NCBI GenBank assembly: GCA_903893945.1
Contig: CAITOF010000098.1
Coordinates: 1-64,000 of the forward strand
DNA: 64,000 bases
Source of the DNA: an uncultured Oxalobacteraceae bacterium
GTDB lineage: Bacteria > Pseudomonadota > Gammaproteobacteria > Burkholderiales > Burkholderiaceae_D
Direction: 5' to 3'
The notes under the pieces: generated by a model
Told to the model about the DNA's origin: nothing
Database searches by the model: none
Seen by the model: only the letters and a program-made list of their open reading frames with translations
Program-made: the position numbers and the translations under genes
In this document: positions 1 to 9,164 of the stretch, in pieces
Layout: every line of letters starts with the position of its first letter
Numbering within the stretch: position 1 is the first letter of the stretch

Positions 1-846
1 CCTGGCAACACCGGAACGGAGTTGTAGACGGATTCTCCAGTCGTCATTCAGTCAAGATGCTCGTTTGGTATGAAATGCACCCACCCATGGAATCGGGCAT
101 GGAAGTTGAAACTGATTGAAGAGCGAAATCCGGGTTGGATTGATCTGTGGCCTGAAATTAATGGAGAAGTGGAGTATTTGAAACCATTAATTTCTCCATT
201 GAATCATGAAAGATAACAATGCAAAGGCGCTCGCGCGCCACTGGATTCCCGCCTGCGCGGGAATGACGAATCATAGGATCGTGGATTTGAATGACTGCAA
301 AGTAGAACGTCGACCGTCGCTTCAGGGCACAGTCCGGCCATTTGACGATAGTTGACCTCACTGTGTGTCGGACGATTCATTGTGCGAAGCGGGATGTATC
401 AATTTTTCCAACGACAACAAACTGCCCAACTTTGCCCGGGTTGTTGATGTCTACATTCCAGCAGAACTTTTTGACTGATAGCTTTTAAGGTATTCCAATC
501 ACGAGATACGGATACCCAAAATTTTAAAGGTTATTGCACAATAAATTGTTAATTGGTTAATTAAACCTCGCAAAATTCCCATTGAAATGGCAGGCAATAA
601 GCGATCTGGTTGCCATTGGCAGGAGCGAACAGGGTTTTGAGCGTGAATGCTTACGGGCTGGGCAGTCGACAATTAAATGGTTAGTTTCATCGAACTACAA
701 CTGAACATTCCGAATAAAACATTTTCGGCGTCCCTGCCCAGCCATAGAATCTTTTGTTAAGCTAACTTTTCAGTTAATAATAAATAATCACGCCCCTGTG
801 TCATGTTGTCGCTGCGGGTCGTCGCGTGGTTGTATCGGAGATAGAC
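1..846. other. Non-coding stretch upstream of the first ligase gene
   Basis: No convincing gene is visible. The short open frame on the minus strand at 158-361 runs across a dispersed palindrome and has no family resemblance or ribosome binding site. The last 300 bases are AT-rich (500-560 and 750-790) and probably carry the promoter for the downstream ligase gene, but I could not pick a clear -35/-10 pair. Confidence 0.5.
245..264. repeat. ATTCCC-N8-GGGAAT dispersed palindrome, copy 1
   Basis: The element has ATTCCC, an 8-base centre GCCTGCGC, then GGGAAT, with the usual flanks (GG before, GACG after). It is the exact reverse complement of the copy at 7824-7843. It fits the dRS3-like repeat described in Neisseria and seen scattered in many beta- and gamma-proteobacterial genomes. 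Confidence 0.75.
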
Positions 847-2226
847 GTGTCGAATTCATCCAGAAAAACAGCCCCTTTTTCAAAAGAATACCCGGGCGCA
901 GACGCGCTCAGAGCGTTTTTTGACCAGCATGGCATTACGCAGGTGGAATGCATGTTTGCCGATATTTCCGGCTACCCGCGTGGCAAATTGATGCCGACCC
1001 ACAGCTTTGCGGCTCAGGCGGAACTGCGCATTTGCGAAGCGATCTCCATGCAGGCCATTACCGGTGAATATTCCTACGACCCGGTCTTTCCGGATGAAGA
1101 CCCGGATGTGCGCATGGTGCCGGATTATTCCACCCTGCGGTTGGTGCCGTGGTCATCGGTACCGCGCGCCATGGCGATTCACGATCTGGTGCAGCTGAAC
1201 GGCAAGAACTGTGATTTTGCGCCGCGCGGGATACTGAAAAATGTGCTGGAACGGTATGCGGCCCAAGGGCTGACACCGGTTGTTGCGCCGGAAATCGAGT
1301 TTTATCTGACCGCACCCAATGCGGACCCGAAAGAGGCGCTGGTGGCGCCGACGACCCACGGCGGCCGGCGTGAATGTGGTCAATCCGCCTACAGTCTGAA
1401 CATGGCCAATGAATTGGCGCCATTCTGGGATGAATTCCGCGCTGCGCTGGATACACTGGGTATTGTCGCGGATACCTGGATCCACGAGTCAGGTGCATCG
1501 CAGTTCGAGATTAATTTAATGCATGGAAATGCCGTGGATGTGGCTGACCAGGCGATGCTGTTCAAATACGCCGCCAAAGAAATCGCCATTAAACACGGCA
1601 TGAATGCGGTCTTCATGGCCAAGCCGATTGCCGGGCTGCCGGGCAGCTCCATGCATTTGCACCAGAGTATTGTCGATACCGCAGGAAAGAATATATTCAG
1701 TAACGCCGATGGCAGCGAAAGCGCGCAGTTTCGGCAGTTCATCGCCGGACTGCAAACCTATATTCCCGATATGATGCTGATATTCGCGCCGTTTATCAAT
1801 TCATACCGCCGCTTTGTGGAAGGCAGTCAGGCACCGGTAAATCTGGAATGGGGTGTGGACAACCGCACCGCCGGTCTGCGCATACCCATCAGCGGTCCGG
1901 TTGCGCGCCGTGTCGAAAATCGTATTGCAGGTGCCGACGCCAATCCGTATCTGGTGATCGCTGCCTCGCTGGCGGCTGGACTGGCCGGTATCGAAGAGCG
2001 CCTGACGCCCAGTGAACCGATAGTCGGTAACGGTTATGATCATGGACACGACCTGGCGCGCGGGTTTCAGGTGGCGCATGCGCAAATGTTAAGCAGCAAG
2101 ACCAACCGACGCATGTTGGGTGAGAAATTCGTGCCCGGATTTGCTTCAGTCAAGGCGCTGGAGTACCAGAACTTTCTGCACGAGATATCGGCGTGGGAAC
2201 GACGTTTTCTGGTGCCACAGGCATAA
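847..2226 (+). CDS. Glutamine-synthetase-family gamma-glutamyl ligase (PuuA/GlnA-type III-like)
   Basis: This is a class I glutamine synthetase fold protein of about 459 residues. It probably joins glutamate to an amine such as putrescine, using ATP, in the cytoplasm. Family marks are the N-terminal beta-grasp stretch VECMFADISGYPRGK, the metal-binding EIEFYL strand, the GSSMHLHQS segment, the NRTAGLRIP nucleotide/glutamate loop and the C-terminal RVENRIAGADANPYL block. An open frame extends to GTG 826, but GGAG at 837-840 sits 6 bases before GTG 847, so 847 is preferred. It is paralogous to the ligase at 22240 (same motifs, clearly diverged). The amidohydrolase follows after 20 bases, likely co-transcribed. 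A glutamine-making role is less likely, given the family and the polyamine genes nearby. Confidence 0.85.
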   Translation: MSNSSRKTAPFSKEYPGADALRAFFDQHGITQVECMFADISGYPRGKLMPTHSFAAQAELRICEAISMQAITGEYSYDPVFPDEDPDVRMVPDYSTLRLVPWSSVPRAMAIHDLVQLNGKNCDFAPRGILKNVLERYAAQGLTPVVAPEIEFYLTAPNADPKEALVAPTTHGGRRECGQSAYSLNMANELAPFWDEFRAALDTLGIVADTWIHESGASQFEINLMHGNAVDVADQAMLFKYAAKEIAIKHGMNAVFMAKPIAGLPGSSMHLHQSIVDTAGKNIFSNADGSESAQFRQFIAGLQTYIPDMMLIFAPFINSYRRFVEGSQAPVNLEWGVDNRTAGLRIPISGPVARRVENRIAGADANPYLVIAASLAAGLAGIEERLTPSEPIVGNGYDHGHDLARGFQVAHAQMLSSKTNRRMLGEKFVPGFASVKALEYQNFLHEISAWERRFLVPQA

Positions 2227-2246
2227 ACCATTTATCGGAGCAGGAC

Positions 2247-4013
2247 ATGATATTGAATTACCGTGTAGCGATGGCAGTGTTCACTGCAGTAATGGCTGGA
2301 TCAGGTGCGAGCGCAGCGGCCGAAACGGCCAGTCTGGTATTCACCGACGGTAATGTTATCACGATGAATGCGAGCCGCACGATTGCCCAGGCAGTTGCGC
2401 TGAGTGGTAACCAGATTATTGCGGTTGGCACGAATACGGACATGCAGCCTTACATAGACAAGACCACGAAGGTGATCCATCTTAATGGCAAGACGCTGCT
2501 GCCCGGCTTTCTTGATGCGCACGTGCACGCGGTTGATGGCGCCATCGATCTGGCAAAATGCAGCGTCGACGATGTTAAACTGACTGTCACGGCGCTGGTT
2601 GCCAAAGTCCTGAAGGAGTGTGTCAGTAAAGAAGGTAACGCACCGGCAACCCGGTGGATTGAAGTGGTCAAGGTGAATTCGGCCGGTTTTATGGCCACAA
2701 GTGCCGATCTGGATAAAATCAGCAGCCGACGTCCGGTTGTTCTGGAAAGCATCGACGGTCATGCGTCGTGGGTCAACAGTGTCGGACTGAAACTGGCAAA
2801 AATCACGGACACCACACCCAATCCGGCCGGTGGCATGATCGATCGCGATGCCCGGGGCCACGCCACCGGATTTCTGAAAGACGATGCGCAAAATCCGGTG
2901 CTGGCGCTTATACCGGATCTGCCACTGGCGCAGCGGATGAACCTGACCGTCAAAGCCATGGATCTGTTCCATTCGAAAGGCATTACCTCGGTACAGGATG
3001 CACACACCGGCCCGCAGCAGATGGAAGTGTATGAAGCGCTGGAAAAATCGAATCAGTTACGCATGCGGGTTCGCGCCACACTCTGGTCGACCATCGGTGA
3101 TGATGAGGCCGAATACCAGCGCCTCAACGACATCCGGGCCCACTTTGCCGGACACCCTTTTTTGCGCGCAGATGCGGTAAAAATATTCACCGATGGTGTC
3201 GCTGAATATCCGACACAGACAGCAGCGATGATGGAACCGTATCTGGATGTGAATGGCAACCCGACGACCAACTACGGCGGACGCTATTTTCAGGAGGATG
3301 TGTTAAACAGATATGTGGCGCGCCTGGATAAAGACGGCTTCACCATCCACATACATTCCATTGGTGACTACACCACGCACGCATCACTGAATGCCATCCA
3401 GTTTGCCAGAACTGCCAACGGCGTCACGGATAACCGCCACCAGATTACCCATCTGCAGTTTGTCGATCCGGCCGATTACCCGCGCTTCAAGGAATTGGAT
3501 GTCTATGCCAACATGCAACTGTACTGGGCATCGCCGGAAGTTTATTCGGTCGACGCCAACAAACCCTATATCAGCGCCGAACGATTCCTGCACATGTATC
3601 CGGCCGGCAGTCTGAAAAAGGCCGGTGCGGTCATCGTCGGTTCCAGCGACTGGGATGTTGACGCGCTGCCGGGCGATCCGATGCCCAATACACCGCTGGC
3701 TGCAATGCAGCAGGCCATTACCCGCACCAATTCCACGCCGGACTCAAGTTATTTTGGCCAGGTACTCAACGCCGATGAAGATCTGGACATTGATACCATG
3801 CTGGCAGCGTATACGATTAACGCCGCCAAAGCCATGAAGCAGGAACAAACCACCGGCTCGATCGAGGTCGGTAAGCTGGCTGATCTGGTGGTGCTGGGCC
3901 GTAATCCGCTAACCATAGCCAGCGATAAATTGGCCGAGATACCCGTGACAATGACCGTGTTTGACGGCACCATCGTCTATAAGTCGACGCCGGGCGGCGC
4001 CACATCGCGCTGA
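2247..4013 (+). CDS. Exported amidohydrolase family 3 protein (YtcJ-like)
   Basis: A metal-dependent hydrolase of about 588 residues, of the YtcJ/amidohydrolase-3 group. These cleave amide or related bonds in small substrates, and the substrate here is unknown. ATG 2247, with GGAG 7 bases upstream, opens a signal peptide ending near GASAAAET, which indicates export; the frame also extends upstream to 2193 inside the previous gene. Visible motifs are the metal-site strand LLPGFLDAHVHA, the lysine-containing strand ADAVKIFTDGV, HIHSIGD, THLQFV and the late aspartate in VGSSDWDVDALPGDP. The C-terminus has the usual GSIEVGKLADLVVLGRNP return strand. It lies 20 bases after the ligase and converges on the LysR gene. 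A link to gamma-glutamyl or acylated amines is inference only. Confidence 0.85.
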   Translation: MILNYRVAMAVFTAVMAGSGASAAAETASLVFTDGNVITMNASRTIAQAVALSGNQIIAVGTNTDMQPYIDKTTKVIHLNGKTLLPGFLDAHVHAVDGAIDLAKCSVDDVKLTVTALVAKVLKECVSKEGNAPATRWIEVVKVNSAGFMATSADLDKISSRRPVVLESIDGHASWVNSVGLKLAKITDTTPNPAGGMIDRDARGHATGFLKDDAQNPVLALIPDLPLAQRMNLTVKAMDLFHSKGITSVQDAHTGPQQMEVYEALEKSNQLRMRVRATLWSTIGDDEAEYQRLNDIRAHFAGHPFLRADAVKIFTDGVAEYPTQTAAMMEPYLDVNGNPTTNYGGRYFQEDVLNRYVARLDKDGFTIHIHSIGDYTTHASLNAIQFARTANGVTDNRHQITHLQFVDPADYPRFKELDVYANMQLYWASPEVYSVDANKPYISAERFLHMYPAGSLKKAGAVIVGSSDWDVDALPGDPMPNTPLAAMQQAITRTNSTPDSSYFGQVLNADEDLDIDTMLAAYTINAAKAMKQEQTTGSIEVGKLADLVVLGRNPLTIASDKLAEIPVTMTVFDGTIVYKSTPGGATSR

Positions 4014-4044
4014 CCTCGGCGACGGAACCTGCGCTATCAGCGAA

Positions 4045-4983
4045 TCAGGCCAGTACCGGTTTTCCGTGTGCTTCGAGCAGACATTCCCAGAATGCCTGAC
4101 TGACACGTGAAGGCTGGGGCGAACGGCGCAGCATGCCGACAAAATTGCACTTGTAATTGAACTGGCCGGGTTTGACCACTTTCATCTGGTTGCGGGCCAC
4201 ATAATCCTGCGCATAGTGATCCGGCAGAAAGCCCAGATATTTGCCTGACAATATCAGGGTAGCGATCGATTCCTGATCAAATCCGGTGGCTTTCCTGGAC
4301 AGACGCATCTGATGGCTTATTTCCATGTTGTGCGAATGGTAGCCAAGGCAGGCGAAATGGTGGGCAGAAATATCGTCCCATCCCAGATTATCCTGTGCCG
4401 CATTAAACAGGGGATGCTTGGCGCCGCAATACATCAGCATGGTTTCTTCAAACAGGCTCGCATAGGTCAGACTGTCTGAGCTGCGGTGGTCAGGGATGAT
4501 TCCAATCTGGAACTGACCGTCCAGTACCCCGCGTTCAATCGGGTTGCTGCACGCCACATGCATGTTCAGTGAAACTTCCGGCGCGCGGTCAGAAAACAGC
4601 GCAATCGCTTCGTAAATGCGGGCTGCCGGATTACTGGCGGTTTTATCATGCACGGCCACATTCAGCTGGCCGCCCATGCGGCGATGGATATCATCAACCG
4701 AGCTGCGGAACTGGTCGGTGGAACTCAGCAGACGCAGCGTTTCCTGATAAATCTGCTCACCTTCGGGCGTCATGGAAAAGCCACCGCGCCCTCGTCGACA
4801 CAGGGTCAGACCCAAGCGAATTTCCAGGTCTTTTATGTGACGACTGATGCTCGATGTGCCGATATTGAGCTCCAGTTCGGAGGCTGCCATACCGCCACAA
4901 TCCACCACACTTTTAAAAATCCGCAGCAGGCGAATATCCATATCGCTCAGCTGCCCCATCATGGGCCGGGCTTTTGGTTTCAT
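4045..4983 (-). CDS. LysR-family transcriptional regulator
   Basis: A 312-residue LysR-type regulator. The N-terminal winged helix-turn-helix spans about residues 14-75 (SDMDIRLLRIFKSVVDCGG, then SSISRHIKDLEIRLG and FSMTPEGE). A periplasmic-binding-like effector domain follows. The first methionine at 4983 gives the longest form; MMG or DMDI methionines 8-15 residues in are alternatives. It is convergent with the amidohydrolase and divergent from the cupin gene, with a 229-base spacer holding two inverted repeats (5045-5060, 5177-5191). It probably controls the cupin gene and itself, perhaps also the ligase/amidohydrolase pair. Its effector cannot be read from sequence; a polyamine-related one is inferred from context. 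Confidence 0.9.
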   Translation of the reverse strand: MKPKARPMMGQLSDMDIRLLRIFKSVVDCGGMAASELELNIGTSSISRHIKDLEIRLGLTLCRRGRGGFSMTPEGEQIYQETLRLLSSTDQFRSSVDDIHRRMGGQLNVAVHDKTASNPAARIYEAIALFSDRAPEVSLNMHVACSNPIERGVLDGQFQIGIIPDHRSSDSLTYASLFEETMLMYCGAKHPLFNAAQDNLGWDDISAHHFACLGYHSHNMEISHQMRLSRKATGFDQESIATLILSGKYLGFLPDHYAQDYVARNQMKVVKPGQFNYKCNFVGMLRRSPQPSRVSQAFWECLLEAHGKPVLA

Positions 4984-5044
4984 AAATCAGCAATTAAACA
5001 TCGTTAATTAGATAATAATGAGAGTATAACCGAAGTTTACAATG

Positions 5045-5060
5045 GCAGATGGCAATCTGC
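5045..5060. promoter_or_regulatory. Inverted repeat GCAGAT-N4-ATCTGC in the lysR/cupin spacer
   Basis: A perfect 6-base inverted repeat, 62 bases upstream of the lysR start. Its size suits a LysR-type recognition site, but there is no T-N11-A signature strong enough to be sure. Confidence 0.3.
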
Positions 5061-5176
5061 ACAACCATTATATTTATTATAAGAAGTTGTTTGCTGCCGG
5101 CCGCCTGAATAAGTTTTCAAATTGGCAAACAGACAGGCGGTAGCAATTGCACTGACCCGCGCTATTCAGCATTAGG

Positions 5177-5191
5177 TTGCATAATTTGCAA
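5177..5191. promoter_or_regulatory. Inverted repeat TTGCA-N5-TGCAA before the cupin gene
   Basis: A perfect 5-base inverted repeat with a 5-base centre has the 15-base T-N11-A shape of LysR boxes. It lies 21 bases before the chosen cupin start, which also argues against the longer open frame starting at 5177. It would suit autoregulation or repression of the cupin gene. Confidence 0.35.
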
Positions 5192-5212
5192 TTAACCGCC
5201 ACCGAGGACGAC

Positions 5213-5575
5213 ATGACGAAAGTAATTCTTTTTAAAAACCAGACAACACCCGCTGAGACGGACTACCCCAATCCGGAACGCAAGCTGGACGGAAATCCGC
5301 TGCGCACCACGTGGAATCACTTTACCAACGACAGTGGTGAAGTATTTTCTGGGGTGTGGGGCAGTGAAATCGGTAGTTGGAAAATCGTTTTTGGTGAGCG
5401 CGAAGATGAATTTTTCTACGTCACCGAAGGCCGTTGCCGCGTGATTGATGAAGCGGGCCAGGTGGCAGAAGCCGGCCCTGGCGACGCGCTGGTAATACCT
5501 GCCGGATTTAGAGGGGTGTTTGAAGTGGTCGAGCCGATGAAGAAGCATTATGTAATTACTGACCGCAAAAAATAG
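5213..5575 (+). CDS. Small cupin-domain protein (DUF861/cupin_3-like)
   Basis: A single-domain cupin of 120 residues. The barrel is visible in EDEFFYVTEGRCRVIDEAG and AEAGPGDALVIPAGFRGVFEV, the two cupin motifs; the PAGFRG turn is typical of the DUF861 branch. ATG 5213 is chosen because GAGGA lies 4-8 bases upstream and residues before it resemble no family member. Proteins of this kind often accompany amine-degradation genes, but their function is mostly undefined. It is divergent from lysR and is probably its target. No signal peptide is seen, so it is cytoplasmic. Confidence 0.75.
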   Translation: MTKVILFKNQTTPAETDYPNPERKLDGNPLRTTWNHFTNDSGEVFSGVWGSEIGSWKIVFGEREDEFFYVTEGRCRVIDEAGQVAEAGPGDALVIPAGFRGVFEVVEPMKKHYVITDRKK

Positions 5576-5612
5576 CAGTGCGTTCAGTCATTGCGTTTCG
5601 CTTGGTTTTATT

Positions 5613-5870
5613 TCATAAAGGTTCCGGCAGGTAAGTGAGCAATCGGGTGAAGGCGTCATTGCCGTCGGCCGCCATTTTCAGCGCTACCTCTTTTAATGCC
5701 GGTTCCGATGATATGAGTGCGGCCATAGATAACATCCTTCGACCTTAGGCGACTTCAAGCGTGACCCGTTAACCTATATCCTCCGCGGCGGACTTGGCGA
5801 CCAATTCTGCAGACATCAATAATCGCGCCTGAATTTGACGCACTGCAAGTACTTGGGTATTCTTATGCAC
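5613..5870 (-). pseudogene. Possible decayed small gene with two in-frame stops
   Basis: One minus-strand frame reads as protein-like from GTG 5870 (VHKNTQVLAVRQIQARLL...) to TGA at 5613-5615, interrupted by TAA at 5769-5771 and again near 5745-5747. Downstream of the stops it reads MAALISSEPALKEVALKMA and then DGNDAFTRLLTYLPEPL. The pieces stay in a single frame, which suggests a small helical protein broken by point mutations. Alternatively the 37-residue tail starting at 5726 (GAAGG 9 bases upstream) may be a small gene of its own. I recognise no family. Confidence 0.3.
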
Positions 5871-6004
5871 GCCGTAGATAGAAGATAGTTTTGTATTTTA
5901 ATTCCAAAGCAGGCTTTCATCCGTCGCCCTATTGCTGCCATTATCTTTATCAGGATCTTCCAGCAAACATCAGCAGCTCATAAAATTCAGAATCAGGGAA
6001 AATC

Positions 6005-7144
6005 ATGTCATCCGTCGGAAATGTCTCCCCAAAAACGCACCGGTTCAGCGAACCGTTAATGCTGCAAAGCGGGGCCAGTATGGCGGACTACACCCTGATG
6101 TATGAAACCTACGGCCAGTTAAATGCCGCAAAAACCAACGCCATCCTGATTTGCCATGCCTTGAACGCGTCACACCATGTGGCGGGCACCTACGCGGACC
6201 ATCCCTCGGAAGTTGGCTGGTGGGACAACATGATTGGCCCGGGCAAATCCATCGATACCGATCGCTTTTTTGTTATTGGCGTCAATAACCTGGGTTCGTG
6301 TTTCGGTTCGACCGGGCCAATGCATACCAATCCGCTAACCGGCAAGCCGTACGGCGCAGATTTTCCGGTGGTGACAGTCGAAGACTGGGTCAACGCGCAG
6401 GCACGACTGGCCGATGTATTGGGTATTAGCCAGTTTGCCGCGGTCATGGGCGGCTCGCTTGGCGGCATGCAGGCGCTGTCCTGGAGTACGATGTACCCGG
6501 ACCGGCTGAAACATTGTGTGGTGATCGCCTCGACGCCCAAATTGTCTGCCCAAAACATCGCCTTTAATGACGTCGCACGACAAGCCATCGTCTCCGATCC
6601 GGATTTTCATGGAGGTGATTTTTATGCTTACAACGTGGTGCCAAAAAGTGGCTTGCGCGTGGCGCGCATGGTGGGGCATATCACGTATCTCTCCAACGAT
6701 GACATGGCAGAGAAATTTGGGCGTGACCTGAAAGCGGCCGACTATCAATTCGGTTTCGGGGTTGATTTTGAAATTGAATCCTACCTGCGCTATCAGGGTG
6801 ATAAATTTTCATCCTACTTTGATGCCAATACCTATCTGCTGATTACCAAGGCACTGGACTATTTTGATCCCGCACGAAAATACAACGGTGACCTGACCAA
6901 GGCGCTGGCCATGACCAAGGCACAATTTCTGGTGATCTCGTTTACCACCGACTGGCGTTTTTCACCGGAACGCAGCCATGAAATTGTAAAAGCACTGCTC
7001 AGTAACACACGCGACGTCACGTATGCAGAAATCGACGCGCCGCACGGGCATGACGCATTTTTACTGGATGATGCACGTTATATGAATCTGGTGCGCAGTT
7101 ATTTTGAGCGACTGCATCAACAACTCGACCAGGAGCGCGCATGA
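6005..7144 (+). CDS. metX: Homoserine O-acyltransferase MetX
   Basis: An alpha/beta-hydrolase-fold enzyme of 379 residues that acylates homoserine, the first committed step of methionine synthesis, in the cytoplasm. The nucleophile elbow [12 protein letters not shown] gives Ser151. The catalytic Asp is in the TTDWRFSP region and His in [11 protein letters not shown]. The FGSTGP and VNNLGSCFG segments are typical of MetX. The family uses acetyl-CoA or succinyl-CoA; in metX-metW proteobacteria succinyl transfer is common, so the acyl donor is left open. It overlaps metW by four bases (ATGA), so the two are translationally coupled. I see no recognisable SAM riboswitch in the upstream gap. Confidence 0.93.
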   Translation: MSSVGNVSPKTHRFSEPLMLQSGASMADYTLMYETYGQLNAAKTNAILICHALNASHHVAGTYADHPSEVGWWDNMIGPGKSIDTDRFFVIGVNNLGSCFGSTGPMHTNPLTGKPYGADFPVVTVEDWVNAQARLADVLGISQFAAVMGGSLGGMQALSWSTMYPDRLKHCVVIASTPKLSAQNIAFNDVARQAIVSDPDFHGGDFYAYNVVPKSGLRVARMVGHITYLSNDDMAEKFGRDLKAADYQFGFGVDFEIESYLRYQGDKFSSYFDANTYLLITKALDYFDPARKYNGDLTKALAMTKAQFLVISFTTDWRFSPERSHEIVKALLSNTRDVTYAEIDAPHGHDAFLLDDARYMNLVRSYFERLHQQLDQERA

Positions 7145-7752
7145 ATTTTGCAGAACTGAACCAGCTGCGCCCCGATCTGGCCTTTATTGCCCATTGGATT
7201 GCGCCCGATACGGAAGTGCTGGACGTAGGTTGCGGTGACGGTGTCATGCTTGATTACCTGCAGACGGATAAATCGTGTCATGGCTATGGCATTGAAATCA
7301 ATGATGCTTTGGTGTTGGAATGCGCCAAACGTGGTGTGCAGGTGATACAGCAGGATATGGAACGGGGACTGGGGCTGTTTGATGATCAGGCCTTTTCCAC
7401 GGTGTTGTGTCTGTCGTCATTACAGATGATGAAAAATGTTGAAGGTTTGCTGACCGACATCGCACGGGTCGGTCAGCAAGCCATCGTTTCGTTTCCCAAT
7501 TTTGCCTACTGGCCACATCGACTGGCTTTACTGCGTGGCCGGATGCCGGTATCGAAATCGTTGCCGTACGAATGGTTTGATACGCCTAATCTGCGTTGCG
7601 CCACGATCGATGACTTTGCGATATTGGCCAATGCGGTCGGTTTGGAGGTGTTAGAATGCGTGGCGTTGCATAATGGCGCACCGGTGCAGTGGTTCCCGAA
7701 CTGGCGTGGCAGTCTTGCGGTATTTCGGCTGCGCAAAAAAGCGGGTGTCTGA
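7141..7752 (+). CDS. metW: MetW, methionine biosynthesis methyltransferase-fold protein
   Basis: A 203-residue Rossmann-fold protein of the MetW family, with the SAM-binding-like motif [16 protein letters not shown] near residue 25 and the family's PYEWFDTPN and LRCATIDDF stretches. MetW is always found next to metX in many proteobacteria and is needed for full homoserine acyltransferase function. Its own methyltransferase activity is doubtful. The start codon sits inside the metX stop (ATGA). The gene ends about 70 bases before a dispersed palindrome. Confidence 0.92.
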   Translation: MNFAELNQLRPDLAFIAHWIAPDTEVLDVGCGDGVMLDYLQTDKSCHGYGIEINDALVLECAKRGVQVIQQDMERGLGLFDDQAFSTVLCLSSLQMMKNVEGLLTDIARVGQQAIVSFPNFAYWPHRLALLRGRMPVSKSLPYEWFDTPNLRCATIDDFAILANAVGLEVLECVALHNGAPVQWFPNWRGSLAVFRLRKKAGV

Positions 7753-7823
7753 TTTGAAACACCATTTGGCATTCAGAACCAGCCGTCGTGTGGAATTAAA
7801 GTCCAGCTTTGGTGTGGCACCTC

Positions 7824-7843
7824 ATTCCCGCGCAGGCGGGAAT
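7824..7843. repeat. ATTCCC-N8-GGGAAT dispersed palindrome, copy 2
   Basis: ATTCCC-GCGCAGGC-GGGAAT, the exact inverse of the copy at 245-264, with the shared flank TC before it. It lies in the metW/permease gap and could fold in RNA as a 6-bp or longer hairpin. Confidence 0.75.
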
Positions 7844-7875
7844 GGTGGCAGGTTACATTTTTGGCGGGGAATTTA

Positions 7876-9147
7876 ATGCAGACGCCTGCGCCCAACGACG
7901 TGATTGAACCTGCTGCGGCGGCAACAGGCTGGCGCCAATACGCTGATCGTAAAATGCTGATCTGTATGGCGATGGGTTTTTCGTCCGGCTTACCGCTCTT
8001 CATCCTCGTTCATCTGATTTCAGCGTGGCTTAAATCAGAACACGTAGATTTGAAGTCGATCAGCCTGTTTGGTCTGGTGGGGTTTCCCTATACATGGAAA
8101 TTTGTCTGGGCGCCGGTGATGGACCGGTTTTCCCTGTCGTTGCTGGGACGACGCCGTGGCTGGATGCTGGTGACCCAGGTTCTGCTGCTGTTGGTAATTA
8201 TGGAGCTGGGACAACTCTCACCGCAACGTGATTTCACGCTGATCATCTGGTTGTCCGGCTTCATGTGCTTCATTTCTGCCAGTCAGGATATAGTCATCAA
8301 CGCGTATCAACGTGAAATTCTGGACGAGCGCCATCAGGCCATCGGTTTTGCGCTGTCCATTAATACCTACAAGTTGTCGGCGCTGGTGCCGGGATCGCTG
8401 GCATTAATATTGTCGGATCATGTCAGTTGGAGTGTGGTGTTCATCTTCACAGCACTTTTTATGTTGCCGGGTATCGTGACGACGCTGCTCATCAATGAAC
8501 CCAGCCTGTATGGAGCCCCCCCAAAAAATATTCGTGAAGCCGTGCTGTTGCCGTTTAAAGAGTTCATTAATCGCAAAGGATGGTCGGCAGCGTTACTCAT
8601 TCTGGGGTTTATATTTCTGTACAATCTGGGTAATGCCATGGCAACGGCTTTGCAGACGCCGTTTTTCATGGACCTCGGCTTCACCCGGACACAGATCGGT
8701 GTCGTTGCCAAGAGTACCGGACTTTGGGCGGGTATCTCAGGGGGTATTATTGGCGGTATCTGGCTGATAAAGCTGGGCATAAATCGCGGGTTGTGGATTT
8801 TTGGCGTGTTGCAGGCCCTCGCCATATTGGGTTTTGCAGTGCTGGCAAAAATGGGATTGAGTGTCTGGATGCTGGGTGTTGTGATGGCGGCCGATTATTT
8901 TGCGGTCGGTCTGAGCGTTGCTGCATTTACAGCCTACATTGCGACAACCACCGATCCCCGCTATACCGCGACCCAGTTTGCCCTGTTTACCAGCCTGGCG
9001 GCGATTCCGCGCACGTTTTTCAATGCGATCACCGGTTATATTGTCGCTCAGACCGGCTGGTTCGGCTTTTTCATTGTCTGTTTCCTGTTGACCATTCCGG
9101 GCATGCTGCTGCTTTTCAAAGTCGCGCCGTGGAATGGCGACAAATGA
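7876..9147 (+). CDS. AmpG-like MFS transporter
   Basis: An inner-membrane permease of about 423 residues with roughly twelve hydrophobic helices. The start region MLICMAMGFSSGLPLFIL, the loop GFPYTWKFVWAPVMDRF and the SASQDIVINAYQRE segment are characteristic of the AmpG/PAT branch of the major facilitator superfamily. AmpG imports anhydro-muropeptides for cell-wall recycling; other branch members carry acetyl-CoA or unknown solutes. ATG 7876 with GGGGA 6-9 bases upstream is preferred over TTG 7861. An alpha/beta hydrolase follows after 17 bases, probably in the same transcript. Exact substrate is unproven. Confidence 0.82.
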   Translation: MQTPAPNDVIEPAAAATGWRQYADRKMLICMAMGFSSGLPLFILVHLISAWLKSEHVDLKSISLFGLVGFPYTWKFVWAPVMDRFSLSLLGRRRGWMLVTQVLLLLVIMELGQLSPQRDFTLIIWLSGFMCFISASQDIVINAYQREILDERHQAIGFALSINTYKLSALVPGSLALILSDHVSWSVVFIFTALFMLPGIVTTLLINEPSLYGAPPKNIREAVLLPFKEFINRKGWSAALLILGFIFLYNLGNAMATALQTPFFMDLGFTRTQIGVVAKSTGLWAGISGGIIGGIWLIKLGINRGLWIFGVLQALAILGFAVLAKMGLSVWMLGVVMAADYFAVGLSVAAFTAYIATTTDPRYTATQFALFTSLAAIPRTFFNAITGYIVAQTGWFGFFIVCFLLTIPGMLLLFKVAPWNGDK

Positions 9148-9164
9148 TACTCTGGAGTTGATGT

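Noticed and set aside
158-361. Minus-strand 67-codon open frame
   Set aside because: It crosses the dispersed palindrome, lacks a ribosome site and reads as low-complexity translated repeat.
5576-6004. SAM riboswitch in front of metX
   Set aside because: No SAM-I, SAM-II or SAH-type pseudoknot core could be drawn in the metX leader.
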